Positions 17,854-25,764 of a stretch of DNA of 64,000 nt are shown in pieces. The notes under the pieces were generated by a model, which saw only the letters and a list, made by a program, of their open reading frames with translations, made no database searches and was not told where the DNA came from. Numbering within the stretch: the stretch's first letter is position 1; the number at the start of each line of letters is the position of its first letter. The translations under genes and the position numbers were made by a program. The DNA is from JAVWJP01 sp036638975. GTDB lineage: Bacteria > Bacillota > Clostridia > Oscillospirales > Ruminococcaceae. The DNA lies in NCBI GenBank assembly GCA_036638975.1, contig JAVWJP010000006.1, positions 27,010 to 91,009 on the forward strand, given 5' to 3'.

Positions 17854-18609
17854 TTATTTATTGGTAGTTTCTTCTTTAATTTGTTCTGTGGCTTTTTGTT
17901 TTTCTTCGGGAATAATTGTGTTTATTTCTTTGAGAAAATTCGCTTCTATTTGTTTACCTTTGTTCTGCAAAGCCGAAGCAACTTCTTCTTGAGCTTTGAT
18001 GATTTTCTTTGCACTTTTTATCATAGGAGCAGCGTTTTCTCCGCCTAAAGCTTTGCTCATCATGGTGTCTATGCGAATTTTGCCGGTCCTAATTTTTCCA
18101 TTTTCCACGTTTACTGAAGCTTCAATTTTATTTTTTGATGACAAAATAGTAGCTGCGGCTTTTACATCAGTTGATACTTTTATAAGTTCATTTTGTTCTT
18201 TTGCTGCAATTTCTTCTTCTGTTTTTGGTTCATCATCTTTTTTTGCTTTTTCTTCGGCTTGTTTTGCAGATTTTTCCATCTGTGCCGCTATCAAATCTGT
18301 CATTTGCTTTTCTATACCGATAATTTGCTCGTCCATGTTCTCTAGCTGTGGCTGTATCCCGTTCAAGTCCCTCGTTTTTTCAAGAGTTTTCCCGATAAGT
18401 GCTGTTTTGCGTTCAATTATCCGGTCTTTTTGCTTAGAAAGATCTTCAAGCATACTGTTAAACTTGCCCATAGGGCTTATTTTTGCACTATCTCTGCGTG
18501 CATTTATAGTGCTGCTGTTTTGTGTGTTCTTGTTTTGCAGTGCAGTGGTATTTACCCTGTTTGCAGATGAAAAAATGTTTAGGGCATTGATGTTCCCTGT
18601 AATACGCAT
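17854..18609 (-). CDS. Coiled-coil protein of unknown function
   Basis: This 251-residue hydrophilic protein has no signal peptide or membrane helix. Residues ~55-150 and ~195-250 are predicted coiled coil from their E/K/Q-rich heptads, separated by a short beta-like part with V-E-N-G-K-I-R-T-G-K-I-R-I. The first 45 residues are Asn/Thr/Ser rich and probably disordered. I do not recognise a family. The ATG at 18609 is chosen because AAGGAG is 9 nt upstream, while an in-frame GTG at 18618 would touch it. It is single on its strand, with dinB divergent from it. Confidence 0.6.
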   Translation of the reverse strand: MRITGNINALNIFSSANRVNTTALQNKNTQNSSTINARRDSAKISPMGKFNSMLEDLSKQKDRIIERKTALIGKTLEKTRDLNGIQPQLENMDEQIIGIEKQMTDLIAAQMEKSAKQAEEKAKKDDEPKTEEEIAAKEQNELIKVSTDVKAAATILSSKNKIEASVNVENGKIRTGKIRIDTMMSKALGGENAAPMIKSAKKIIKAQEEVASALQNKGKQIEANFLKEINTIIPEEKQKATEQIKEETTNK

Positions 18610-18787
18610 TTTTTTCACGCTCCTTCTTATATGTAATCGGTAGTAATTGTTAAAAATTAAGTATATAAAGCAAATTTATTTTTTTGCTGACGCGCAGCAG
18701 TCTATTTGTTGGAATGTATGATATGGCTTGAAGTTTTAGTTACTTCGCGTTACAATATATATGTAATAGCAGATGGGAGGGATACCT

Positions 18788-20032
18788 TTGCAGACAGCAG
18801 AAAGGACTATACTTCACTGCGACCTAAACGGATTTTTTGCATCTGTAGAATGTCTTTTGCGTCCGGAGCTGCGAACTGTTCCGATGGCTGTGTGCGGCGA
18901 CCCTACAATGCGTCATGGTATAATTCTTGCAAAAAACGAGCTTGCAAAAAAGTACAATATAACAACTGCCGAAACCATTTGGCAGGCACAGCGCAAGTGC
19001 CCGCAGCTTGTACTTGTTCAGCCTCACCACGATGAATATTATAAGTACTCGTGTCTGGTAAACGAAATTTACCGGAGATATACCGACCTTGTAGAGCCGT
19101 TTGGCATAGATGAGTCGTGGCTTGACATAACGGGTACAATTCACCTTTTCGGTGATGGCAAAACTGTTGCCGACAAGCTGCGCGAGGTGGTAGAGCACGA
19201 GCTTGGGCTTACAATTTCTGTTGGAGTAAGCTTTAATAAAATATATGCAAAGCTTGGCAGCGACTATAAAAAACCAAATGCAACCACCGTAATATCGCAG
19301 CAAAACTATAAAGAGATAGTTTACCCATTGCCTGTAAATTCGCTTTTGTATGTCGGAAAGGCTTCTGAAAAAGTGTTAAAGCTGATGGGTGTAAGCACGA
19401 TAGGACAGCTTGCTATGTGTGACCGCGAGTTTTTAGGAAGAAAACTTGGCAAAATGGGGGAGCAAATACACGATTATGCAGCAGGGCTTGATATTTCTCC
19501 TGTAAAAAGTGCATATGATGTGCGCGAGGTAAAAAGTGTGGGTAACAGCATCACATTTAGAAGAAACCTTGTAAGCAGCGAAGAGATAAAAGCCGGGCTG
19601 TGGGCAATTTCTGATACAGTGGCAACACGCTTGCGGCACAGTGGGCTTTATTGCTGTACCGTTCAGATTATGGTAAAGGACTCCGATTTTAAAACCTTTT
19701 CGCGGCAAAAGGCATTGCCGCACCCAACGCATTTGGCAAAAGAAATTTGTACAGCGGCAACAGAGCTTGTACTCTCTGCCTATAAAGCGGGTACAGCGGT
19801 TCGTATGCTTGCGGTTACAGGCACGGGGCTTACCACCTTTGGTGAAACGGCGCAGCTCTCGCTTTTTTCGGCAGGGGAGGACCCTAAGCGCGAAAAGCAA
19901 GAAAAGAAAGAAAAGGCAATGGACAGTATACGCGAAAAATACGGTAAGACAGCTATAAATACTGCAAGAAGCATAGGCGGAGATTTAGGACTTAATACCG
20001 AAAAACCAACCGAAGGAGGATTTAAATTATGA
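18788..20032 (+). CDS. dinB: Y-family DNA polymerase IV
   Basis: This is an error-prone translesion polymerase of about 414 residues. The palm motif I-L-H-C-D-L-N-G-F-F-A-S-V-E carries the first catalytic Asp, and the second acidic pair is in F-G-I-D-E-S-W-L-D-I. A helix-hairpin-helix-like thumb and little finger follow. A sliding-clamp-binding motif Q-L-S-L-F lies near residue 356. A TTG start at 18788 is preferred because GGGAGGG is 7 nt upstream; an in-frame ATG at 18773 would lie before that site. The stop overlaps the next ATG (ATGA), so the hydrolase gene is translationally coupled. Confidence 0.9.
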   Translation: MQTAERTILHCDLNGFFASVECLLRPELRTVPMAVCGDPTMRHGIILAKNELAKKYNITTAETIWQAQRKCPQLVLVQPHHDEYYKYSCLVNEIYRRYTDLVEPFGIDESWLDITGTIHLFGDGKTVADKLREVVEHELGLTISVGVSFNKIYAKLGSDYKKPNATTVISQQNYKEIVYPLPVNSLLYVGKASEKVLKLMGVSTIGQLAMCDREFLGRKLGKMGEQIHDYAAGLDISPVKSAYDVREVKSVGNSITFRRNLVSSEEIKAGLWAISDTVATRLRHSGLYCCTVQIMVKDSDFKTFSRQKALPHPTHLAKEICTAATELVLSAYKAGTAVRMLAVTGTGLTTFGETAQLSLFSAGEDPKREKQEKKEKAMDSIREKYGKTAINTARSIGGDLGLNTEKPTEGGFKL

Positions 20033-20562
20033 ACAGGAAAAAATTATTGGTGGTTGTAGATTACCAAAACGATTTTGTAAGCGGAAGCCTTGGCTTTCCA
20101 AAAGCAGCTTCTCTTGAAGAAAAAATTTGCCAAAAAATAGACAAAGCCAGGGCAAGCGGCAACGACATAGTTTTTACGCTTGATACGCACCTTGAGAATT
20201 ATCTTTACACACAGGAGGGCAAAAACCTGCCTGTTGCGCACTGCATACGCGGTACAGAGGGCTGGGAGCTTCACGGTAAGGTAAAAGATTTGTCGGAGGG
20301 CTGCCCAATGCTTGAAAAAGACACCTTTGGCTGCAAGGTGTTGTTCGATTACCTTTTAAAAGCGCCTACCTATCACGAAATCGAGTTAGTGGGGCTTGTA
20401 AGCAATATTTGTGTATTATCAAATGCTGTTGTTGCAAAAACGGCACAGCCGGAGGCATTAATAATTGTAGATGCAGATTGCACAGCTTGCTTTGACGAAG
20501 AGCTCAACAAAAAAGCTCTCGATATCCTCGAGAGCTTGCAGGTGAAGGTGCTTAACCGCTAG
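20029..20562 (+). CDS. Isochorismatase-like cysteine hydrolase
   Basis: This 177-residue protein belongs to the isochorismatase/nicotinamidase superfamily. The catalytic Asp is in V-V-V-D-Y-Q-N-D-F (residue ~11), the nucleophilic Cys in S-N-I-C-V near 127, and a Lys in the middle part would complete the triad. The T-L-D-T-H segment is typical of nicotinamidases, so NAD salvage is a fair guess, but the substrate is not proven by sequence. It starts by ATGA overlap with dinB and runs convergently into purB, overlapping its end by 4 bases. Confidence 0.8.
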   Translation: MNRKKLLVVVDYQNDFVSGSLGFPKAASLEEKICQKIDKARASGNDIVFTLDTHLENYLYTQEGKNLPVAHCIRGTEGWELHGKVKDLSEGCPMLEKDTFGCKVLFDYLLKAPTYHEIELVGLVSNICVLSNAVVAKTAQPEALIIVDADCTACFDEELNKKALDILESLQVKVLNR

Positions 20563-21989
20563 ACTAAAAGCTCGGCACTTTCTCCTAAAATATTTTTGTT
20601 TGCAATAAGCATGGGCTTTATTATTTCTGTCAAATATTCATCAACCTGTTCGACACTGCGCCCAACAAAATTTATGGGCTTTAGTATCGCATCAATCTCG
20701 CTTTTTTCCAGCATAAAATCGCTGTCGGCACAAACTCTGTCTATAAGGTCGTTTGCAAGACCTTCTTCTTTTACTTTTTTTGCCGCCGCGATAGAATGTA
20801 CACGCAACTTTTCATGCAGCTTTTGGCGGTCGCCGCCTTTTTTTACAGCGCTCATCATAATATTTTCCGTAGCCATAAAGGGCAGCTCGTTCATAACGCG
20901 CTGCTCTATTACTTTTGGGTACACTACAAGCCCGCCGCAAATATTAAGCATGATATTAAGTATGGCATCGGTTGCCAAAAATGCCTCGGCTACAGATATT
21001 CTTTTGTTTGCCGAGTCGTCCAGTGTGCGCTCAAACCACTGTGTGGCGGCTGTAAAAGCGGGGTTTAAGCTGTCTGTTATAATGTAGCGTGCAAGCGAGG
21101 TAATTCTCTCGCTGCGCATGGGGTTGCGCTTGTACGGCATTGCCGATGAGCCGATTTGGTGCGGCTCAAACGGTTCCTCCATCTCTTTAAAGCTTTGCAG
21201 TATGCGTAAATCGTTAGAAAACTTGCAGGCGGTTTGTGCTATACCCGAAAGAGTCGATAAAACAAAGCTGTCTGTTTTTCGCGAATATGTTTGACCGGAA
21301 ACAGCCACACATTCTTTAAATCCCATTTCATCTGCTATCTTTTGCTCAAGTGCCTTTACTTTTGTGCTGTCGCCGTCAAAAAGCTCTAAAAAACTTGCCT
21401 GTGTACCTGTAGTGCCCTTGTTCCCCAGAAGCTTTAGCGTGCTAAGGCGGTATTCAACTTCCGCAAAATCCATGTAAAGCTCATTTATCCAAAGCGTAGC
21501 GCGTTTACCAACTGTAGTAAGCTGTGCCGGCTGTAGATGTGTGTAGGCGAGGGTGGGAAATGCCTTGTATTTTTCGGCAAAGCCGGCAAGCATGGCTATA
21601 ACATTTATAAGCTTGCGCCTAACGACTGTAAGCGCTTCTTTTAAAATAATCATGTCCGTGTTGTCGCAAACATAGCACGAGGTTGCGCCCAAATGTATTA
21701 TGCCCTGCGCTGTAGGACATTGTACGCCATAGGCATAAACATGGCTCATAACATCGTGGCGGCATTCATGCTCGCGCTGTTTTGCCACATCTAGGTTTAG
21801 GTCATCAATATGTGCCTGAAGCTCGGCAACTTGTTCATTGCTTATGGGCAGACCAAGCTCCATTTCTGCCCTTGCCAGTGCTACCCAAAGCTTTCGCCAT
21901 GTTTTAAACTTTTTGTCAGATGAAAACAGCTCCTGCATTTCGTCACTTGCGTAGCGAGAGCTAAAAGGGCTTTCATAGTTTTTGCTCAT
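20559..21989 (-). CDS. purB: Adenylosuccinate lyase
   Basis: This 476-residue fumarase/aspartase-superfamily enzyme catalyses two steps of purine synthesis: cleavage of SAICAR and of adenylosuccinate, releasing fumarate. The superfamily signature G-S-S-A-M-P-Y-K-R-N-P lies near residue 285, and the T-A-Q-G-I-I-H-L-G-A-T-S segment near residue 90 contains a conserved active-site region. The ATG at 21989 is fixed by GGAGGAG directly upstream. It lies 24 bases after the DHH phosphoesterase gene on the same strand. Confidence 0.95.
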   Translation of the reverse strand: MSKNYESPFSSRYASDEMQELFSSDKKFKTWRKLWVALARAEMELGLPISNEQVAELQAHIDDLNLDVAKQREHECRHDVMSHVYAYGVQCPTAQGIIHLGATSCYVCDNTDMIILKEALTVVRRKLINVIAMLAGFAEKYKAFPTLAYTHLQPAQLTTVGKRATLWINELYMDFAEVEYRLSTLKLLGNKGTTGTQASFLELFDGDSTKVKALEQKIADEMGFKECVAVSGQTYSRKTDSFVLSTLSGIAQTACKFSNDLRILQSFKEMEEPFEPHQIGSSAMPYKRNPMRSERITSLARYIITDSLNPAFTAATQWFERTLDDSANKRISVAEAFLATDAILNIMLNICGGLVVYPKVIEQRVMNELPFMATENIMMSAVKKGGDRQKLHEKLRVHSIAAAKKVKEEGLANDLIDRVCADSDFMLEKSEIDAILKPINFVGRSVEQVDEYLTEIIKPMLIANKNILGESAELLV

Positions 21990-22012
21990 ATTGCTCCTCC
22001 GCATAATAAAAA

Positions 22013-22930
22013 TTATTTATTTAGCTTCACAATCTCATCTATAAGCTGTGGTATTTTTTCTTCCATTGTGTCACCGTCAAACTGGCAAGTGCCAACAACA
22101 TGGTGTCCGCCTCCGCCAAAGCGCAGCATTACAGCACCAACGTCAACCTTGCTTGTGCGGTTTAAAACGCTGTGCCCTACGGCAACCGAGCAACCTATGC
22201 CGCCCTTGCCGCTTACAATCCAAAGCGAAATATTCTGCTGAGGGTACAGGCTGTATATCATAAACCTGTTTCCGGCATATATTGTGTCTACTCCGCGCAA
22301 ATCGCTTATAATTATTTCATCAATGGTTTTTGTATGCTCTTTAAGCATTTTTGTAAAAAGCTCGGCTTGCTCGTTGTAAAGAATAACGCGCTCTTTTATG
22401 TCGGGCAGCTCCATTATTTCATCAATATCCATGGTGCGGCACCAGTCTATAAGCTTCTCCATAAGCTGATAATTGCTTATAGCAAAGCTGCGAAAGCGCC
22501 CAAGACCTGTGCGAGGGTCCATTATAAAGCCCAGCAGTACCCAATCGGTGGGGTGCAGTATTTCGTCTGCAGTAAGGTTTGCCGAGTCCACCTTGTCAAC
22601 TGCCAAAAGAAGTTTTTCATAGCCCTTAAAACGCTGTACTCCGCCGTAATAATCGTATATAATATGTGCAGCACTGGGGCTTTGACGGCTTTCACCCGTG
22701 TATTTACCTTTGTAGGCATTGCGCTCTGCCTCGCTGGAGTGGTGGTCAAACCACAGACCGCAGCCGTCTACAAACGGTACGTTGGCAAGGCAATCGTCAG
22801 AGTTTACTTCGACAAGCCCGTCTTGCAAATCTTTAGGGTGTACAAATTTGTAATTTTCTATTATTCCTGCCTCTTTTAAAAACACAGCACACGCCAGCCC
22901 ATCAAAATCTGAACGAGTTAAAAGCCGCAT
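22013..22930 (-). CDS. DHH-family phosphoesterase
   Basis: This 305-residue protein has metal-binding DHH-superfamily motifs: D-F-D-G near residue 8, an F-D-H-H segment near 62, and a C-terminal DHHA1 motif G-G-G-G-H-H near 277. The family includes exopolyphosphatases, nanoRNases and c-di-AMP phosphodiesterases. This short form without added sensor domains is often labelled exopolyphosphatase-like. It probably forms a unit with purB. The exact substrate cannot be assigned. Confidence 0.8.
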   Translation of the reverse strand: MRLLTRSDFDGLACAVFLKEAGIIENYKFVHPKDLQDGLVEVNSDDCLANVPFVDGCGLWFDHHSSEAERNAYKGKYTGESRQSPSAAHIIYDYYGGVQRFKGYEKLLLAVDKVDSANLTADEILHPTDWVLLGFIMDPRTGLGRFRSFAISNYQLMEKLIDWCRTMDIDEIMELPDIKERVILYNEQAELFTKMLKEHTKTIDEIIISDLRGVDTIYAGNRFMIYSLYPQQNISLWIVSGKGGIGCSVAVGHSVLNRTSKVDVGAVMLRFGGGGHHVVGTCQFDGDTMEEKIPQLIDEIVKLNK

Positions 22931-22977
22931 ATTTGACCCAACTTTCTGTAAAAATTTAATAAATATGAAATAGGTGC

Positions 22978-23901
22978 TTAATTAAAGCTAGACGGAAAAT
23001 CATCAATAAAGTCTGAAAAATTGTTTATTATACTGCTTATGGGCATTTCATTTATTTCCATATTTTTTGCTACCGCAACAAATGTTTTATTTCCGGCATA
23101 GGCAGTAAGCATAAGAGCCATAAATATGGTAGCTGTCATGCCTATTAAAAAACCGCCTGTGCATTCCTTGGCAAAAAGCCCCTTTGCTGCCGAATATACT
23201 GCAAGACACCACGACAAAACAGCAGTAGCAAGTGAAAAAAGCGTAAACCCTGCGCTTAAAAACAGGCATAAAAATGCTAAAAGTAAAAATATCGTAGGTG
23301 CAATAAAGCTTACTCCGCTTGCTATAAAAGCATTTTTAAAGCTTACCGAAGTACCTACCAGCTTTGCTGAAAAAAACATGACCAAAGTTGTGCAGAGGAC
23401 TATAACGGCTGCAAAAAGCAGCGAGTAAAGCAACGATGGTAAAAACGGAATAAAAATCTTGACACCGCGCAGCATATTAGGGTCCAGCTCTGAGCCCGAG
23501 AACATAGGGAGTTTATCGGCTATAGCCTTTATAAGCCCTTTTGCAATAACTGCAAAACGCATAAAAAAGGTGTATATAAAGATGAAAACGGAAGCGCCGA
23601 AGATAAGCGAAAAACAAACTGCAAGACCTATGTCGTTTTGAGCTACGGCGGCTTTTGTTGTTGCGTCAGGTGCGGCTATGTAGGCTTTTATAAATGGGAA
23701 GATGTTTGCCGCTGTCATTTTTACCGCCTGCGTTTTCTTCTCTTTGACAGGTGCACTGTAAACAGGCGGCTGTGTATATGCCTGCTTTTCTTCTTCCGCA
23801 GGCAAGACAGCTTGCGCGGCAGTGTTTTCTGCTGCTTTAAGGCAGCTGCATACTTCGCCTTCTTTTAAGGGTGCTCCGCAAAATTCACAAAATTTTGACA
23901 T
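22978..23901 (-). CDS. Zinc-ribbon / YIP1-like membrane protein
   Basis: This 307-residue protein starts with a short zinc ribbon (C-E-F-C-G ... C-S-C), then has a Pro/Gln/Ala-rich linker to residue ~75, and five or so membrane helices over residues ~95-290 in a YIP1-like arrangement. Such proteins are common in Clostridia and their role is unknown. The ATG at 23901 has GAGG 7 nt upstream; earlier in-frame ATGs lack a suitable site. A consensus promoter lies just after the gltX stop codon. Confidence 0.75.
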   Translation of the reverse strand: MSKFCEFCGAPLKEGEVCSCLKAAENTAAQAVLPAEEEKQAYTQPPVYSAPVKEKKTQAVKMTAANIFPFIKAYIAAPDATTKAAVAQNDIGLAVCFSLIFGASVFIFIYTFFMRFAVIAKGLIKAIADKLPMFSGSELDPNMLRGVKIFIPFLPSLLYSLLFAAVIVLCTTLVMFFSAKLVGTSVSFKNAFIASGVSFIAPTIFLLLAFLCLFLSAGFTLFSLATAVLSWCLAVYSAAKGLFAKECTGGFLIGMTATIFMALMLTAYAGNKTFVAVAKNMEINEMPISSIINNFSDFIDDFPSSFN

Positions 23902-24023
23902 AATTTGCCTCATTTCTCCGCACTGCAAGTATATATTAGTTATGCCGTATACATACAGGCTTAGCCGTTTTTTTAATTTTATCTAAGTCGCGTGCTACGC
24001 ATATGTTTTATTAATTAAATACA

Positions 24024-24052
24024 ATTTTAGTCTAAAAATGCTGTGATGTCAA
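24024..24052 (-). promoter_or_regulatory. Promoter of the zinc-ribbon membrane protein gene
   Basis: Read on the minus strand: TTGACA (24052-24047), 17-bp spacer, TAAAAT (24029-24024). It lies immediately beyond the gltX stop codon, so this gene need not be co-transcribed with gltX. Confidence 0.65.
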
Positions 24053-24054
24053 TT

Positions 24055-25518
24055 CTAATTGAGAAATTGTACTAAAAGCTCTATGCCTTTTTTTATGCGG
24101 CGCAAGGATTCTTCCTTACCCAACAGTGCGCATATCTCAACGCCGCCACCCGGGGTAAATTGCTTGCCCGAAAGCGCTACGCGAACAGGCCACAATATAA
24201 GCCCGTTTTTTACACCAAGCCGCTCTATTACCGCAAAAAGTGCCGCATGGACACCCTCCTCGCTGTAGTCATCAAGTGCATCTAAAACAGGCAAAACTTC
24301 TTTTAAAGCTTCAAGCGAATTTGCCTCTGTTGTCTTCATTTTCTTGTGCACATAAAGCTCTGTTGTGTAATCGGGCAGCTCGTCTAAAAAGTCAAGCTGT
24401 GCGGGTATGTCGTGCAAAACCTCTGTGCGCGGCTGCAACATTTTTGCAATAAGCATAGTGTCACAATCGCGCTTAACCCCTTGCTTTATCCACGGCAATG
24501 CCAGCTTGTGGAACTCATCAAGCGACATCATTTTTAAATATTCTCCGTTAATGTATGAAAGCTTTTGTATGTCAAATATTGCAGGAGATTTTGATATTCC
24601 GCTTATGTCCCACTCTTTTATCAGCTCGTCCAGCTTAAATATTTCGCGGTCACCCTTAGGACTCCAGCCCAAAAGTGCAATATAGTTAAGCACTGCATCT
24701 TTAAGGTAGCCCTGTGCAATAAGGTCCTCATATGAGGCATCTCCGTTGCGCTTAGAAAGCTTATGCGTGCTGTCCTTCATAACAGGCGGGCAGTGGATAT
24801 ATTTTGGAACCTCCCACCCGAAAGCCTCGTAAAGCAAGTTGTATTTTGGTGTGCTGGAGAGGTACTCGTTGCCGCGTATAACATGAGAAATACACATTAA
24901 ATGGTCGTCTACAACGTTTGCAAAGTTATATGTCGGCATACCATCGGTTTTTATCAATATTTGGTCGTCCAGGGCTTCGTTTTCTACAGATATATTTCCA
25001 AAAATCTCATCATTAAACGTGGTAGTGCCTGTTTTTGGCATTCTTTGACGAATGACATATGGGGTTCCCGCCGCCAAAAGCTTAGCTGTTTCTTCTGCGC
25101 TAAGGTCGCGGCAATGCCCGTCGTAATGTGTAATTTGACCGGAGGCTTTTTGCAAAACACGCACTTCTTCAAGGCGTTCTTTGTCGCAGAAGCAGTAGTA
25201 AGCAGAGCCGTTTTCGACAAGCTTTAAAGCATATTCTTTAAACATACCCATGCGTTCGCTTTGTACATACGGCCCCACAGGCCCGCCAATATCGGGTCCT
25301 TCGTCCCATAAAAGCCCGGTTTCTCGCAGTGTGTTGTAAATAATATCTAAAGAGCCGTCTACAAAACGCTCTTGGTCTGTATCTTCTATGCGCAAAAGAA
25401 ATTTGCCGTTTGCGGCTTTTGCCGTTAAATAAGCATAAAGCGCGGTACGCAGGTTACCTACGTGCATATATCCTGTTGGACTTGGGGCAAAACGTGTGCG
25501 AACACCGTCTAGCTTCAT
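24055..25518 (-). CDS. gltX: Glutamyl-tRNA synthetase
   Basis: This 487-residue class I aminoacyl-tRNA synthetase charges tRNA-Glu (and in many Firmicutes also tRNA-Gln). The HIGH-equivalent is in F-A-P-S-P-T-G-Y-M-H-V-G-N-L (about residues 11-24), and the KMSKS-equivalent is K-L-S-K-R-N-G near residue 257. The C-terminal all-helical anticodon-binding part is complete. It has its own promoter and a leader with overlapping hairpins. Confidence 0.96.
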   Translation of the reverse strand: MKLDGVRTRFAPSPTGYMHVGNLRTALYAYLTAKAANGKFLLRIEDTDQERFVDGSLDIIYNTLRETGLLWDEGPDIGGPVGPYVQSERMGMFKEYALKLVENGSAYYCFCDKERLEEVRVLQKASGQITHYDGHCRDLSAEETAKLLAAGTPYVIRQRMPKTGTTTFNDEIFGNISVENEALDDQILIKTDGMPTYNFANVVDDHLMCISHVIRGNEYLSSTPKYNLLYEAFGWEVPKYIHCPPVMKDSTHKLSKRNGDASYEDLIAQGYLKDAVLNYIALLGWSPKGDREIFKLDELIKEWDISGISKSPAIFDIQKLSYINGEYLKMMSLDEFHKLALPWIKQGVKRDCDTMLIAKMLQPRTEVLHDIPAQLDFLDELPDYTTELYVHKKMKTTEANSLEALKEVLPVLDALDDYSEEGVHAALFAVIERLGVKNGLILWPVRVALSGKQFTPGGGVEICALLGKEESLRRIKKGIELLVQFLN

Positions 25519-25539
25519 AAGTTATACCATCCTTTTGGT

Positions 25540-25582
25540 GCGGGCTTTTGTGCCCGCCGTACTACGGCAAAAAACTTTGCCG
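25540..25582 (-). promoter_or_regulatory. Overlapping hairpins in the gltX leader
   Basis: Three stems compete here: GCGGGC/GCCCGC (25540-25557), GCCGT/ACGGC (25556-25568) and CGGCAAA/TTTGCCG (25565-25582). The middle one shares bases with both neighbours, so it excludes them. No T-box consensus and no terminator T-run is visible, so a regulatory role is only suggested. Confidence 0.35.
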
Positions 25583-25591
25583 CTGTGTTTT

Positions 25592-25621
25592 ATTGTACCC
25601 CAAATTGTGCGTACTTGTCAA
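25592..25621 (-). promoter_or_regulatory. gltX promoter
   Basis: Minus-strand TTGACA (25621-25616), 18-bp spacer and TACAAT (25597-25592), about 75 bases upstream of the gltX start codon. Confidence 0.65.
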
Positions 25622-25764
25622 TGTGAAAAGAGGTTTATACGGCGTTTTTCGTTTATCTTCATGCTATTTTGCTTACCCCGTACGACAATGTTTTCTTATC
25701 AATTGTAATAATATAAAAGGTATAAACAGCAAATCTTATATTATATGCCGGGGGATATTAAAAA

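Noticed and set aside
25519..25764. T-box riboswitch before gltX
   Set aside because: No AGGGUGGNACCGCG-type T-box sequence and no terminator with T-run in the minus-strand leader.
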